Origin: Clostridium sp. Marseille-P299 | GTDB taxonomy: Bacteria > Bacillota > Clostridia > Lachnospirales > Lachnospiraceae | DNA length: 64,000 bases | Reading direction: 5' to 3' | Assembly (NCBI RefSeq): GCF_900078195.1 | Contig: NZ_FJVE01000007.1 | Span: 124,001 to 188,000, forward strand | Shown: positions 38,021 to 45,779 of the stretch, piece by piece | How positions within the stretch are numbered: the first letter of the stretch is position 1 | How the letters are laid out: each line of letters opens with the position of its first letter | Position numbers and translations under genes: made by a program | Notes under the pieces: generated by a model | What the model was told of the DNA's origin: nothing | What the model saw: the letters and a program-made list of their open reading frames with translations, nothing else | The model's database searches: none

Positions 38021-38713
38021 ATGAGTTTTATTAAAAATATTTTTGAAACCGTTACGAATAATCTAATTGCAGGTGATGCATATTATATCATTGCGAAGAG
38101 CGTAATTGTTACATTAGCAATTGCAGTGATTGCATGGCTCATAGCTTTTTTACTTGGAGGATTTATTAGCCACTTTATGTGCTATGAAAAAAAGGTAATT
38201 TCAAGAATTGCGGAGGTATTTTGCTTTATCTTTCGAAGTACCCCAGTGCTATTAATCATGCTATTATTTTATTATGTATTTTTAAAAAGTACACACATTA
38301 GTCCAGTTATTATCGCAAGTATCTCACTTGGATTGTACGGTGCAGGACATTTTGCTGAAATATTAGCTAGATGTGTACATGAAGCTCAGAAAAGACAAGA
38401 TGCTGAGGTAACAAAGCGTTTAAAAAATGTTTATTATAGTGTAGCAGCACCACAGGCAATGGAAGAGAGTATATTCCAGATTAAACGCTTGACAATTCAA
38501 TTGTTTCAGTGGATTACCGTTGCTGGATACATTACTGTAAATGATTTAACAGAAGTAATGAATCGTATTGGACAAAGAACGATGTATCCATTTTTCTCAA
38601 TTTTTGTATGTATTATTTTTTATATGGTTGTTACAATAATCATTGAAGGTATATTTAATGCAATTGAGAAACGTTTAAAACGTAATATAGAAGAGGATGC
38701 AAAAAGCATTTAA
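38021..38713 (+). CDS. Amino-acid-type ABC transporter permease (no ATPase nearby)
   Basis: 230 residues with about five hydrophobic helices. FRSTPVLLIMLLFYYVF resembles the HisM/GlnP family signature (RGTPLLVQ...), and the loop AEVTKRLKNVYYSVAAPQAM with following IFQIKRLTIQLFQWITVAGY (quoted in part) corresponds to the EAA loop that contacts the ATPase, though its EAA...G consensus is weak. No ATP-binding subunit is encoded within the cluster or elsewhere in the window. GGAAGGGAG precedes the ATG. Confidence 0.8.
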   Translation: MSFIKNIFETVTNNLIAGDAYYIIAKSVIVTLAIAVIAWLIAFLLGGFISHFMCYEKKVISRIAEVFCFIFRSTPVLLIMLLFYYVFLKSTHISPVIIASISLGLYGAGHFAEILARCVHEAQKRQDAEVTKRLKNVYYSVAAPQAMEESIFQIKRLTIQLFQWITVAGYITVNDLTEVMNRIGQRTMYPFFSIFVCIIFYMVVTIIIEGIFNAIEKRLKRNIEEDAKSI

Positions 38714-38744
38714 ATTAAGGGAAGTATAATTGAAATAAAGAAGG

Positions 38745-38785
38745 GCATGGGCAATCATGATAACTAATGATTGTTCATGCTTTTT
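38745..38785 (+). terminator. Terminator of the propeller/permease operon
   Basis: Stem GCATGGGCAATCA / TGATTGTTCATGC followed by TTTTT. Confidence 0.88.
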
Positions 38786-38844
38786 ATAGTTCATCTAACA
38801 GTTCATCTATCGAGTAAATTACGATAAAGTATGTATTGCTTATT

Positions 38845-38881
38845 CGATGTTAAACATAGGATAAACCTAGGTTTAACATCG
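38845..38881. promoter_or_regulatory. Inverted repeat, possible operator
   Basis: CGATGTTAAAC / GTTTAACATCG, 11-bp perfect arms around a centre that itself contains AGG/CCT. No T run. It lies about 60 bp upstream of a strong promoter. Confidence 0.5.
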
Positions 38882-38938
38882 GAATGATTAACAATGACAG
38901 CTTATAAAAAGTATTAATATTGCTAATATTTCAATTGC

Positions 38939-38967
38939 TTGACTTTAATCCTACGGTAGTCTATAAT
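38939..38967 (+). promoter_or_regulatory. Sigma-A-type promoter of the FAD protein gene
   Basis: TTGACT (38939-38944), 17 nt, TATAAT (38962-38967), about 150 bp before the start codon. Confidence 0.7.
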
Positions 38968-39115
38968 ATTGACGGTTCAAGTTATGAACTATATTTTAGC
39001 GTGATTACAGTTTAATATCGTAAGAAGACAAATCCAACTATAGCATTGAATGTACAATATAAAGGCATTTCATCAATATCTATTAGTTGGCTTTTTTATG
39101 GAAAGGAAGATGCGA

Positions 39116-40516
39116 ATGAAACATTATGACGTAGTAATTATCGGTGCAGGACCAGCAGGTATTTTTACTGCTTTGGAAATGATTAAGAAGGGTAGCTCAA
39201 AGAAAATAGCTATCGTAGAAAAAGGAAGATCCATTGAAAAAAGAAGCTGTCCAAAGTCCAAAACAAAAACTTGTATGAACTGTAAACCATATTGTCATAT
39301 TACTACTGGGTTTTCCGGTGCAGGTGCATTTTCAGATGGTAAATTATCATTAAGCTATGAAGTTGGTGGCGATTTACCAATGTTGATTGGGGAAGATTAC
39401 GCGCAAGAAACAATTAACTATACCGATGGTATTTATCTTGAATTCGGTGCAGATACAAAAATAGAAGGTGTTGGTCAACCAGAAAAGACCAAAGAAATTC
39501 GTAAAAGAGCAATTCAAGCAAGTCTTAAGTTAGTGGATTGCCCAATTAGACATTTAGGAACAGAAAAAGCGCAAGAAATCTATTTAAGTATTGAACAATA
39601 TCTTTTATCTCATGGTGTAGAAATATTCTTTAATTATCACTGTAAAGACTTAATCGTTGAAGGTAATGTATGTAAGGGTGCAATTATTGAAAAAGCCACA
39701 AATCATGAAGAATGTGATACATTAATGGGTGAACATATTGTTGTTGCTACAGGTCGTAAAGGTGCAGACTGGTTAGAAAAACTCTGTGAAATGCATGATA
39801 TTGCACATCAACCAGGAACTGTTGATATCGGTGTACGTGTGGAAGTACGTGATGAAATTATGGAAGATGTCAATAAAGTTTTATACGAGTCTAAGCTAAT
39901 TGGTTATCCATTACCATTTAAAAATAAAGTTAGAACATTCTGTCAAAATCCTGGTGGGTTTGTTAGTCAGGAAAACTATGATAATGACCTTGCAGTAGTA
40001 AATGGTCATTCCTATAAAGATTTAAAATCAAACAACACGAACTTAGCGATTTTAGTTTCTCATAATTTTAATGAGCCATTTAACCAACCAATTGCTTATG
40101 CACAAAAAGTTGGTGAGTTAACAAACATGCTTAGTTGCGGACATATACTAGTACAACGTTATGGCGATATCTTATCTGGTAAGAGAACTTGGCAAAAAGA
40201 ATTAAATCAGTCAAATGTTCGTCCAACGCTTCCAGATGCAGTTGCAGGCGATATTACAGCAGCAATGCCTTATCGTGCAATGACAAATATTATTAACTTC
40301 ATTCAGGCGGTTGATCATGTTGTACCTGGATTTGCAAGTAATGAAACATTACTTTATTCACCAGAGTTAAAATTCTATAGCAATCGTATTAAAATGACAA
40401 AAGACTTTGATACAAATATTAAGGGATTATATTGTCTTGGAGATTCTTCTGGATGGACAAGAGGTCTTATGATGGCATCTGTTATGGGTGTGTTGATGGG
40501 ACGTAGATTAGCATAG
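39116..40516 (+). CDS. FAD-dependent dehydrogenase-like protein (COG2509 type)
   Basis: 466 residues from the ATG at 39116, spaced 6 nt from AAGGAAG; the frame runs 22 codons further up without a ribosome site. An N-terminal FAD-binding GxGxxG (VVIIGAGPAGIFTALEM) is followed by a Cys cluster, CPKSKTKTCMNCKPYC, and GFSGAGAFSDGKLSLS. C-terminal GLYCLGDSSGWTRGLMMAS closes the FAD site. These proteins are widespread in Firmicutes and of uncertain substrate. Monocistronic; terminator at 40520. Confidence 0.85.
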   Translation: MKHYDVVIIGAGPAGIFTALEMIKKGSSKKIAIVEKGRSIEKRSCPKSKTKTCMNCKPYCHITTGFSGAGAFSDGKLSLSYEVGGDLPMLIGEDYAQETINYTDGIYLEFGADTKIEGVGQPEKTKEIRKRAIQASLKLVDCPIRHLGTEKAQEIYLSIEQYLLSHGVEIFFNYHCKDLIVEGNVCKGAIIEKATNHEECDTLMGEHIVVATGRKGADWLEKLCEMHDIAHQPGTVDIGVRVEVRDEIMEDVNKVLYESKLIGYPLPFKNKVRTFCQNPGGFVSQENYDNDLAVVNGHSYKDLKSNNTNLAILVSHNFNEPFNQPIAYAQKVGELTNMLSCGHILVQRYGDILSGKRTWQKELNQSNVRPTLPDAVAGDITAAMPYRAMTNIINFIQAVDHVVPGFASNETLLYSPELKFYSNRIKMTKDFDTNIKGLYCLGDSSGWTRGLMMASVMGVLMGRRLA

Positions 40517-40519
40517 AGA

Positions 40520-40574
40520 AAAAAGGCTAGAATCATTGACTGATTTAATAAACTGACAATGATTCTAGCCTTTT
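40520..40574 (+). terminator. Terminator of the FAD protein gene
   Basis: Long stem AAAAGGCTAGAATCATTG / CAATGATTCTAGCCTTTT. Confidence 0.9.
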
Positions 40575-40597
40575 GATTATGTATTTATGGATAAACG

Positions 40598-40630
40598 AAA
40601 AAAGGGAAATGCTTAAGCATTTCCCTTTTT
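40598..40630. terminator. Bidirectional terminator downstream of tRNA-Trp
   Basis: Perfect palindrome AAAAAGGGAAATGC-TTAA-GCATTTCCCTTTTT. It ends 8 bp from the 3' end of the minus-strand tRNA gene. Confidence 0.85.
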
Positions 40631-40637
40631 GTATTAA

Positions 40638-40710
40638 CAGGGGCAGTAGGACTTGAACCCACGACCTGCGGTTTTGGAGACCGTTATTCTACCAACTGAA
40701 CTATACCCCT
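40638..40710 (-). tRNA. trnW: tRNA-Trp (CCA)
   Basis: On the minus strand the sequence AGGGGTATAGTTCAGTTGG begins a 73-nt cloverleaf. The acceptor arm is AGGGGTA / TGCCCCT with discriminator G, the anticodon loop CTCCAAA gives CCA, and the T arm holds GGTTCAAGTCC. No CCA is encoded. The D loop GTTCAGTTGGTAGA is standard. Confidence 0.96.
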
Positions 40711-40942
40711 AAACTAGATTGTAGCACCGAACTCACTGTGCTTTATTATATTACTATGAATTGTGTAAATTGTCAACATATTTTTTGCAATTTCTTTTTT
40801 TTAATCTAAAAAAATATTATATGCAAGAATTTTTGCTTTATGCATAATAGTATTTAAAGATAATACCAATATATATATGCATATAATTTCTTCTACTGTA
40901 AATAATAAAGTTAAATAAATTATAAAGAATGTAGGTGATAAA

Positions 40943-41203
40943 ATGGGACTTGTAAGTTGGATTATCGTTGGTGCACTTGCTGGTTGGATTGCTAGTATGA
41001 TTACTGGAAACAATGAGAAAATGGGTGCAGGTAAAAATATTATCGTCGGAGTTCTTGGAGCATTGGTTGGCGGATTTATTATGAATACCATATTTGGTAC
41101 TGCAGGATTTACGGGATTTAATATTTGGAGTGTAATCGTATCCATCATAGGTGCTGTCATCCTATTATTGATAGTAAATGCATTTAGTAATAGAGTAGAT
41201 TAA
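40943..41203 (+). CDS. GlsB/YeaQ/YmgE family small membrane protein
   Basis: 86 residues with three hydrophobic, Gly-rich helices (WIIVGALAGWIASMITG; NIIVGVLGALVGGFIMNTI; VIVSIIGAVILLLIV), the pattern of the transglycosylase-associated family. Role unclear, often stress-linked. An AGGTGAT site precedes the ATG. A terminator separates it from the convergent ImmA gene. Confidence 0.9.
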   Translation: MGLVSWIIVGALAGWIASMITGNNEKMGAGKNIIVGVLGALVGGFIMNTIFGTAGFTGFNIWSVIVSIIGAVILLLIVNAFSNRVD

Positions 41204-41216
41204 ATCTTTTATTGAT

Positions 41217-41252
41217 AAAAGGACTTTCGCATATTTAGCAAAGTCCTTTTTT
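41217..41252. terminator. Terminator between the GlsB-like and ImmA genes
   Basis: AAAAGGACTTTCGC / GCAAAGTCCTTTT followed by TT; A/T runs on both sides allow bidirectional use. It overlaps the end of the ImmA-like gene by 2 bp. Confidence 0.85.
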
Positions 41253-41946
41253 AATGCTCACTATATAGCCAATTCCCTCTTAAAATATCTAAATCACGTT
41301 CTCGAATATCATAAGCAATTGGGTGAGTATATCGTTTACGAATTTCAAACAAACGGCAGGACTTACACATGACTTCTTTATTATAGACAAACGTGTCATA
41401 ACAAAAATCGCATTTTTGGATTCTCCACACAAATTGATCTAAGCTAGGAATATAAAAGTGCTCATAGAACTCTTGGTCAATTATACTTTTTCCCTTTGTA
41501 ACAATTTCACGATGCCACTTGCGGTAATCTTCAAAGGCATAATTAGCAGCTTGTTCAGATAAATCAAAAACCTTCATTACATCGGCTACATTCTTGCACT
41601 CAGAATAGTGAATTGCCATACGAGGAGCAAGTAAGTGACTTGCAAATGTGTTTGCATATGTTTCATCAAGAGTAGAAAGGACAATGTGACCAAGTTCATG
41701 AAGAAGTGAAAAACGTATTCTAGGATGTGGCATATCATCATTATAAAAAATAGTATGTTTCAAAGTAGCAGCGTCTTCACTTAATTCATTACAGGCAATT
41801 CTTTTTTTCTCTGGTAATTCAGAATATTTTTTTATGTTGTATCCAAATTCTTTTATGATTTCAAAACAATCGACTGGAAAACTTCTTATATTACATTTTT
41901 TAATTACCAGTAATACAGCATTTAAAATAATTTCATTATGAATCAA
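41251..41946 (-). CDS. ImmA/IrrE family metallopeptidase
   Basis: 231 residues. The HEXXH zinc motif is in LLHELGHIVLS near residue 90, with the third ligand in the usual DETYANTFASHLLAP (Glu). The C-terminal half carries two CxxC pairs (KCDFCYDTF and MCKSCRLFE), a likely zinc ribbon. ImmA enzymes cleave or displace XRE-type repressors. The gene overlaps the upstream XRE gene by 4 nt, as in ICEBs1- and phage-type modules. Confidence 0.9.
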   Translation of the reverse strand: MIHNEIILNAVLLVIKKCNIRSFPVDCFEIIKEFGYNIKKYSELPEKKRIACNELSEDAATLKHTIFYNDDMPHPRIRFSLLHELGHIVLSTLDETYANTFASHLLAPRMAIHYSECKNVADVMKVFDLSEQAANYAFEDYRKWHREIVTKGKSIIDQEFYEHFYIPSLDQFVWRIQKCDFCYDTFVYNKEVMCKSCRLFEIRKRYTHPIAYDIRERDLDILRGNWLYSEH

Positions 41947-42281
41947 TCTTCATCATCCTCTAAAATAATTCTAGCTAAACGCATTTTTTCTTCTTGAGAC
42001 AAATTCTTCTTGCTACGTGTATAAACAGTTATTAATTCATCATAGGATGGCATACGTTCCTCTAAGCTACCATTGGCCATTTCTTCTAATTCCTCTACTT
42101 TAATACCTAAATTTTTGCAAATAGTTAAGATATTATCCATAGTAGCTCTACCAACACCATTTTTTAAAATTGTATAAAGGGTGCTTTCTGGAATTCCGCA
42201 TTTTTGAGCAAAAGCTCGAATGCTATAACCACTTTCTTTAATTAGTTTCTCTAAAATTTTTGCTTTCAACATATAAAACAC
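41943..42281 (-). CDS. XRE family transcriptional regulator
   Basis: 112 residues with an N-terminal helix-turn-helix (KLIKESGYSIRAFAQKCGIPESTLYTIL) — quoted in parts: SIRAFAQKCGIPESTLYTIL — and an acidic C-terminal tail. The partner ImmA-like protease is encoded immediately downstream. Preceded on the minus strand by GAGGTG and TTTACA/TATAAT promoter elements; probably represses itself and the divergent gene. Confidence 0.9.
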   Translation of the reverse strand: MFYMLKAKILEKLIKESGYSIRAFAQKCGIPESTLYTILKNGVGRATMDNILTICKNLGIKVEELEEMANGSLEERMPSYDELITVYTRSKKNLSQEEKMRLARIILEDDED

Positions 42282-42302
42282 CTCATATTCAAGATGATTT
42301 CA

Positions 42303-42438
42303 TTATAAACGATATATCGAATTTTGTAAATGTATAATTTGCGTAATTCCGTAATATTTGCGTCGGTACATAAATTATATATTGACAATGTGCGAAATAG
42401 CGTGTATATTTTAAATATGATTTACGGAGTTACGCAAA
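42303..42438. promoter_or_regulatory. Divergent promoters with twin operators
   Basis: Two near-identical 18-bp sites in opposite orientation: TTTGCGTAATTCCGTAAT (42338-42355) and TTTACGGAGTTACGCAAA (42421-42438). Between them is a plus-strand promoter TTGACA (42382-42387), 17 nt, TATATT (42405-42410). A minus-strand promoter TTTACA, 16 nt, TATAAT (42303-42330) serves the XRE gene. The sites flank the plus promoter and are the likely XRE targets. Confidence 0.7.
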
Positions 42439-42527
42439 CAAAAGAAAAATATCATTCAATTATATGGATATTCAACTTACATAAAGTTGGATATCAGGCA
42501 AGGATATTTGCCAGAAAAGAGGGTTAT

Positions 42528-42737
42528 ATGTACAAAAATTTATTATATGTCATGAAAATTAAAGGTATCACATCGGTTCAACTATCTAATCTCCTACAAT
42601 GCAGACAAGCCACTGTGAGCGAAAAGCTAAATGGGGTGGTAGCAAGTGGTTTTAGTTTTGATGAGGCAGCAAAAATTAAAAAAGAATATTTTAATGAATA
42701 TGAGTATGATTTTTTGTTTCATCGTATAATAAATTAA
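42528..42737 (+). CDS. Phage-type small HTH protein (Cro-like)
   Basis: 69 residues from the ATG after AAAAGAGGGTTAT; the upstream frame crosses promoter and operator DNA and is not coding. The product (MYKNLLYVMKIKGITSVQLS, LLQCRQATVSEKLNGVV) is a one-domain helix-turn-helix protein common in Clostridium prophages. It is divergent from the XRE/ImmA pair and under the twin operators. Confidence 0.75.
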   Translation: MYKNLLYVMKIKGITSVQLSNLLQCRQATVSEKLNGVVASGFSFDEAAKIKKEYFNEYEYDFLFHRIIN

Positions 42738-42864
42738 TAGAACATATGTTCTTAAAATGATATCAAAAATAGTTAAATTTGTCAACTAATCAGACTATAA
42801 TTTATGAATGTTAGAGTAGGAATATATCATCAAGAAAAATAGATTAAGAGGGCAAGGAGGGGTT

Positions 42865-43047
42865 ATTATAAAAGAGATAATATCTAGATTATTAAATATA
42901 AAAAGTGTAGTTGCAATTATTTTGACCATAGTTTTTTCAGTTTTATCATTACGAAGAGATATTACAGGTGAACAATTTCTTATGATTTTTTCTACAATTA
43001 TTGTTTTTTATTTTGGTACAAATCCAGAGAAAAAAAGTGATCAATAA
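42865..43047 (+). CDS. Hidden phage-type small membrane protein with a non-AUG start
   Basis: A 60-codon frame after GGCAAGGAGGGG. It encodes KEIISRLLNIKSVVAIILTI, then FSVLSLRRDITGEQFLMIF and FYFGTNPEKK, matching small holin- or phage-associated membrane proteins of Clostridia from memory. There is no ATG, GTG or TTG near the ribosome site: only ATT (42865) or ATA (42868). Either a rare start is used or the start codon has been lost and this is a fresh pseudogene. Confidence 0.55.
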   Translation: MIKEIISRLLNIKSVVAIILTIVFSVLSLRRDITGEQFLMIFSTIIVFYFGTNPEKKSDQ

Positions 43048-43120
43048 AAGTGTTTCAGACAAAATAGAAATTATAGATTTTAATTGTTTCACTTGTGTTA
43101 ATTGGTTTAAAATGAGGAGT

Positions 43121-43159
43121 GGAGTTGTCACAAAACTTAGTTGTTTATGTGGCAACTCC
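43121..43159 (+). other. Stable hairpin without T run
   Basis: GGAGTTGTCACA / TGTGGCAACTCC with a 15-nt loop. It lies 74 bp after the hidden phage-type frame and may be its terminator although the tail is TATTTATG. The region 43160-43283 shows nothing else. Confidence 0.5.
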
Positions 43160-43283
43160 TATTTATGAAAAGAAAAGTTTATGTAAACAAGGTGGGGGAC
43201 CTTGAGTGTTAATATAACTATAACGCTAACCTGTGATTAAAGTTTGATGAAACTGTTAATATATTGTGAACATTATTAAAAAT

Positions 43284-43353
43284 AAAGAAAATGGGAGTGA
43301 CAGAATTAATAACTAACGATAAATCGTATCCTGTCATACCCATTTTCTTTTTA
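43284..43353. terminator. Terminator downstream of msrA
   Basis: AAAGAAAATGGGAGTGACAG / CTGTCATACCCATTTTCTTT with flanking A and T runs; serves either strand. Confidence 0.8.
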
Positions 43354-43414
43354 ATTTGTTATGATTATTTCTCTTAACATAATAACATGCTTCAAGATTA
43401 ATTATAAATAAACA

Positions 43415-43915
43415 TTATGCATTTCTCGCATGTTCAAAAGCACTTTGACCAATATGGCAATATCCATTTATGTTTTTATCAAGATACTTCTGATGATATT
43501 CCTCAGCATCAAAAAAATGAAGAAGAGGGCCTACTTCTATGGCAATTGGCTTATCATATTTTGTAGCTAGTGTTTCAAGTGAACTGCGAATGATAATTAA
43601 ATCAGCTTCATCTACATAATAAATACCAGTACGATACTGTACACCACGATCTGCTCCTTGTTTGTTTACTGAAGTTGGATCTATTATCTCATAGTAAAGA
43701 GTTAAGAGCTTTTCAAGTGGAAGGATCGTGTCATCATAGCGGATTTCTACGGCCTCAGCATGACCTGAATTATGATAGGATACATCTTCGTAGGTTGGGT
43801 TTAATGTGCTACCATTTGCGTAACCAACTTTTGTGCTAATAACTCCTTTTATTAAGGAAAAATACTTCTCGCTACCCCAAAAACATCCAGCTGCTATATA
43901 AATCGTCTTTATCAT
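43415..43915 (-). CDS. msrA: Peptide-methionine (S)-S-oxide reductase
   Basis: 166 residues. The catalytic Cys is in AAGCFWGSEKYF at residues 8-19, and the family signatures TKVGYANGSTLNPTYEDV and YHNSGHAEAVEIRYD are complete. Repairs oxidised Met-S-sulfoxide. Resolving cysteines near the C-terminus are not obvious apart from the one in GYCHIG. AGAAAGAAGG precedes the ATG on the minus strand. Confidence 0.96.
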   Translation of the reverse strand: MIKTIYIAAGCFWGSEKYFSLIKGVISTKVGYANGSTLNPTYEDVSYHNSGHAEAVEIRYDDTILPLEKLLTLYYEIIDPTSVNKQGADRGVQYRTGIYYVDEADLIIIRSSLETLATKYDKPIAIEVGPLLHFFDAEEYHQKYLDKNINGYCHIGQSAFEHARNA

Positions 43916-43994
43916 ATAACCTTCTTTCTAGCGCATAAACTGCGCATCTAGCCAAAAAATGAACATATAAATAAGCGTTTAAATAAGAATTTAT

Positions 43995-44068
43995 ATAAGA
44001 TTGTAATTTATGATGCTCATTTTATAATTTAACTTTGTAAACTTATGATATGTAAATTATAATCTTAT
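43995..44068. repeat. AT-rich palindrome in the msrA-xdhC gap
   Basis: ATAAGATTGTAATTTA (43995-44010) / TAAATTATAATCTTAT (44053-44068), 16-bp arms with one G-U pair, around a 42-nt centre with further TCAT/ATGA symmetry. The rest of the 43916-44332 gap is AT-rich and featureless to my eye. Confidence 0.5.
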
Positions 44069-44332
44069 GATAAATAAATATAACCATTTTTCTTGTAATA
44101 TACTATTATTCAGTGTTAGAGTCAAGCAAGGAATAAAGTTTGTTTGTGAAAATATAGGAAATAGAGTAGTTAGTAGATTGGAAAAATGAAAGGTAGTTGA
44201 AAAAATTGTCCATAAGTGATAATCTGAAGACTTAGGATGGTATTTTATTATTAGGGATAAATTCATTAATAAAGGCCTTATCATAATAGAAATTTAAAGA
44301 ATAAAATATAAATTACAGAGGAAGATGAATAT

Positions 44333-45379
44333 ATGGAATATTTAAATAAAAATAATAATATATATAAAGAATTACTAGAAGTTGTACTAGAAGGTAACAA
44401 GGCATGTTTAAGCACTAAGTTTAGTAACAAACAGGGAAGTATGAACGAGATAGAAAAAAACATCCTGTTACAAGATACAATGAATGAGGAAGAAAAAAAG
44501 GCATTTGAGCTAGGAATTCCTTATGTTTATACAAATAACGACACTTCTACAGTTGTAGAGCCATTTTTTCCTGAAGAACGCTTAATTGTTCTTGGTGGAG
44601 GCCATGTAGCATTACCAGTAGTGGAATTTGCTGCTAAAATTGGTTTTTCAGTAGTTGTTGTCGATGACCGATTAAGTTTTGCCAATACCGAAAGATTCCC
44701 TTTGGCGAAAGAAGTCATATGCGATAGTTTTGAGCATGCTTTGGATAGTTTAAAACTAAAAGAAAGTGATTATGTCGTAATTATAACAAGAGGACATCGT
44801 TATGATGCAACATGTTTAAAACAAATATGCAGTGGAAGTGAACCTTCCTATGTTGGCATGATTGGTTCGAAGCGCAGAACAGCCATTGTAAAAGAAACTT
44901 TAGTAGAAGAGGGCATTGATAGAGAAAGACTGAACCGTGTCCATACCCCAATAGGTCTTAGTATTGGTGCAATAACACCAGAAGAAATTGCGATTTCCAT
45001 TATGGCAGAATTAATAGCTCATAAAAGAATTGGAAAAGCAGAGAAAAAAACAACCAATCGTTCGGATGTAGATTACGATGTAATGAGGGTTTTAGCAAAT
45101 GAAGTTGATGTACCAAAAGCAATCCTTACAATCATTAGTTCAAAAGGATCGGTTCCACGAGGAGCGGGTGCAAAGATGATCGTTTATGCAGATGGAAGAA
45201 TTTTAGGAAGTATTGGTGGCGGTTGTAGCGAAGCAGCGGTGCTTGGAACAGCAAGAAGGCTGATTGGATCTAAATCATACCAAGTGGTGGATGTGGACTT
45301 AACAGGGGATGCTGCCGAAGAGGAAGGAATGGTTTGCGGAGGAATAATGACTGTACTTATTGAAGACTATATACATTAA
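44333..45379 (+). CDS. XdhC/CoxI family protein with non-standard domain order
   Basis: 348 residues. The XdhC Rossmann domain comes first (RLIVLGGGHVALPVVEFAAK near residue 80; YVGMIGSKRRTAIVKETL near 180; RVHTPIGLSIGAITPEEIA near 203). It is followed by an XdhC_CoxI domain at the C-terminus (SSKGSVPRGAGAKMIVYADG, GSIGGGCSEAAVLG, EEGMVCGG). Usually CoxI precedes the Rossmann domain; the N-terminal 75 residues may be a shrunken CoxI copy. Family members insert or sulfurate the molybdenum cofactor of xanthine-dehydrogenase-type enzymes, but no such enzyme is in the window. AGAGGAAGATGA precedes the ATG. Confidence 0.8.
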   Translation: MEYLNKNNNIYKELLEVVLEGNKACLSTKFSNKQGSMNEIEKNILLQDTMNEEEKKAFELGIPYVYTNNDTSTVVEPFFPEERLIVLGGGHVALPVVEFAAKIGFSVVVVDDRLSFANTERFPLAKEVICDSFEHALDSLKLKESDYVVIITRGHRYDATCLKQICSGSEPSYVGMIGSKRRTAIVKETLVEEGIDRERLNRVHTPIGLSIGAITPEEIAISIMAELIAHKRIGKAEKKTTNRSDVDYDVMRVLANEVDVPKAILTIISSKGSVPRGAGAKMIVYADGRILGSIGGGCSEAAVLGTARRLIGSKSYQVVDVDLTGDAAEEEGMVCGGIMTVLIEDYIH

Positions 45380-45506
45380 TAAGCTGAATTTCACTTACAA
45401 AGCGATACAATATATAGCAATATATCAAGGACTTTGAATAATTTTATACTGCAATTTAAAGTATCAACTTGAAAATGTTGTGCTTAGAGTATATAATTAT
45501 CGCGTA

Positions 45507-45735
45507 ACTTATCAAGTGGTGCTTCCAATAGGAAGTTAAAAGGGAATGTGGTGCAAATCCACGACAGCCCCCGCTACTGTGATTGGGATGAAAGCTGTTA
45601 TAGGCCATTGAATAAATATTAAGTGTTTAACCATCTGCCGAAATCATATGATTACGGTTAAGCATAAGATATCTATTTGAGAAGGCGACAGTGAGTAAAA
45701 TGACCAAGAGCCAGGAAACCTGCCATTTGATTCAT
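45507..45735 (+). promoter_or_regulatory. Cobalamin riboswitch
   Basis: The conserved core is readable: GGGAATGTGGTGCAAATCC at about 45543, then CAGCCCCCGCTACTGT, and the 3' B12 box TGACCAAGAGCCAGGAAACC, ending in TGCC at 45724. It precedes the btuF-like gene by about 50 nt and presumably represses the whole corrinoid operon when adenosylcobalamin is plentiful. The switch mechanism (a short TCTTC/GAAGA hairpin ahead of the ribosome site) suggests translational control, but I could not fold it. Confidence 0.93.
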
Positions 45736-45779
45736 ATATCATCTTCTTCGGAGGGAAGAGGAAAGAAAAGGAGATAAAT

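Noticed and set aside
40801..41160. 119-residue minus-strand frame opposite the GlsB-like gene
   Set aside because: Pro/Ile-rich antisense of a well-known small membrane protein; no start signal.
42330..42527. N-terminal extension of the Cro-like protein
   Set aside because: It would translate across both operators and the promoter; the ATG at 42528 has the ribosome site and matches the family length.
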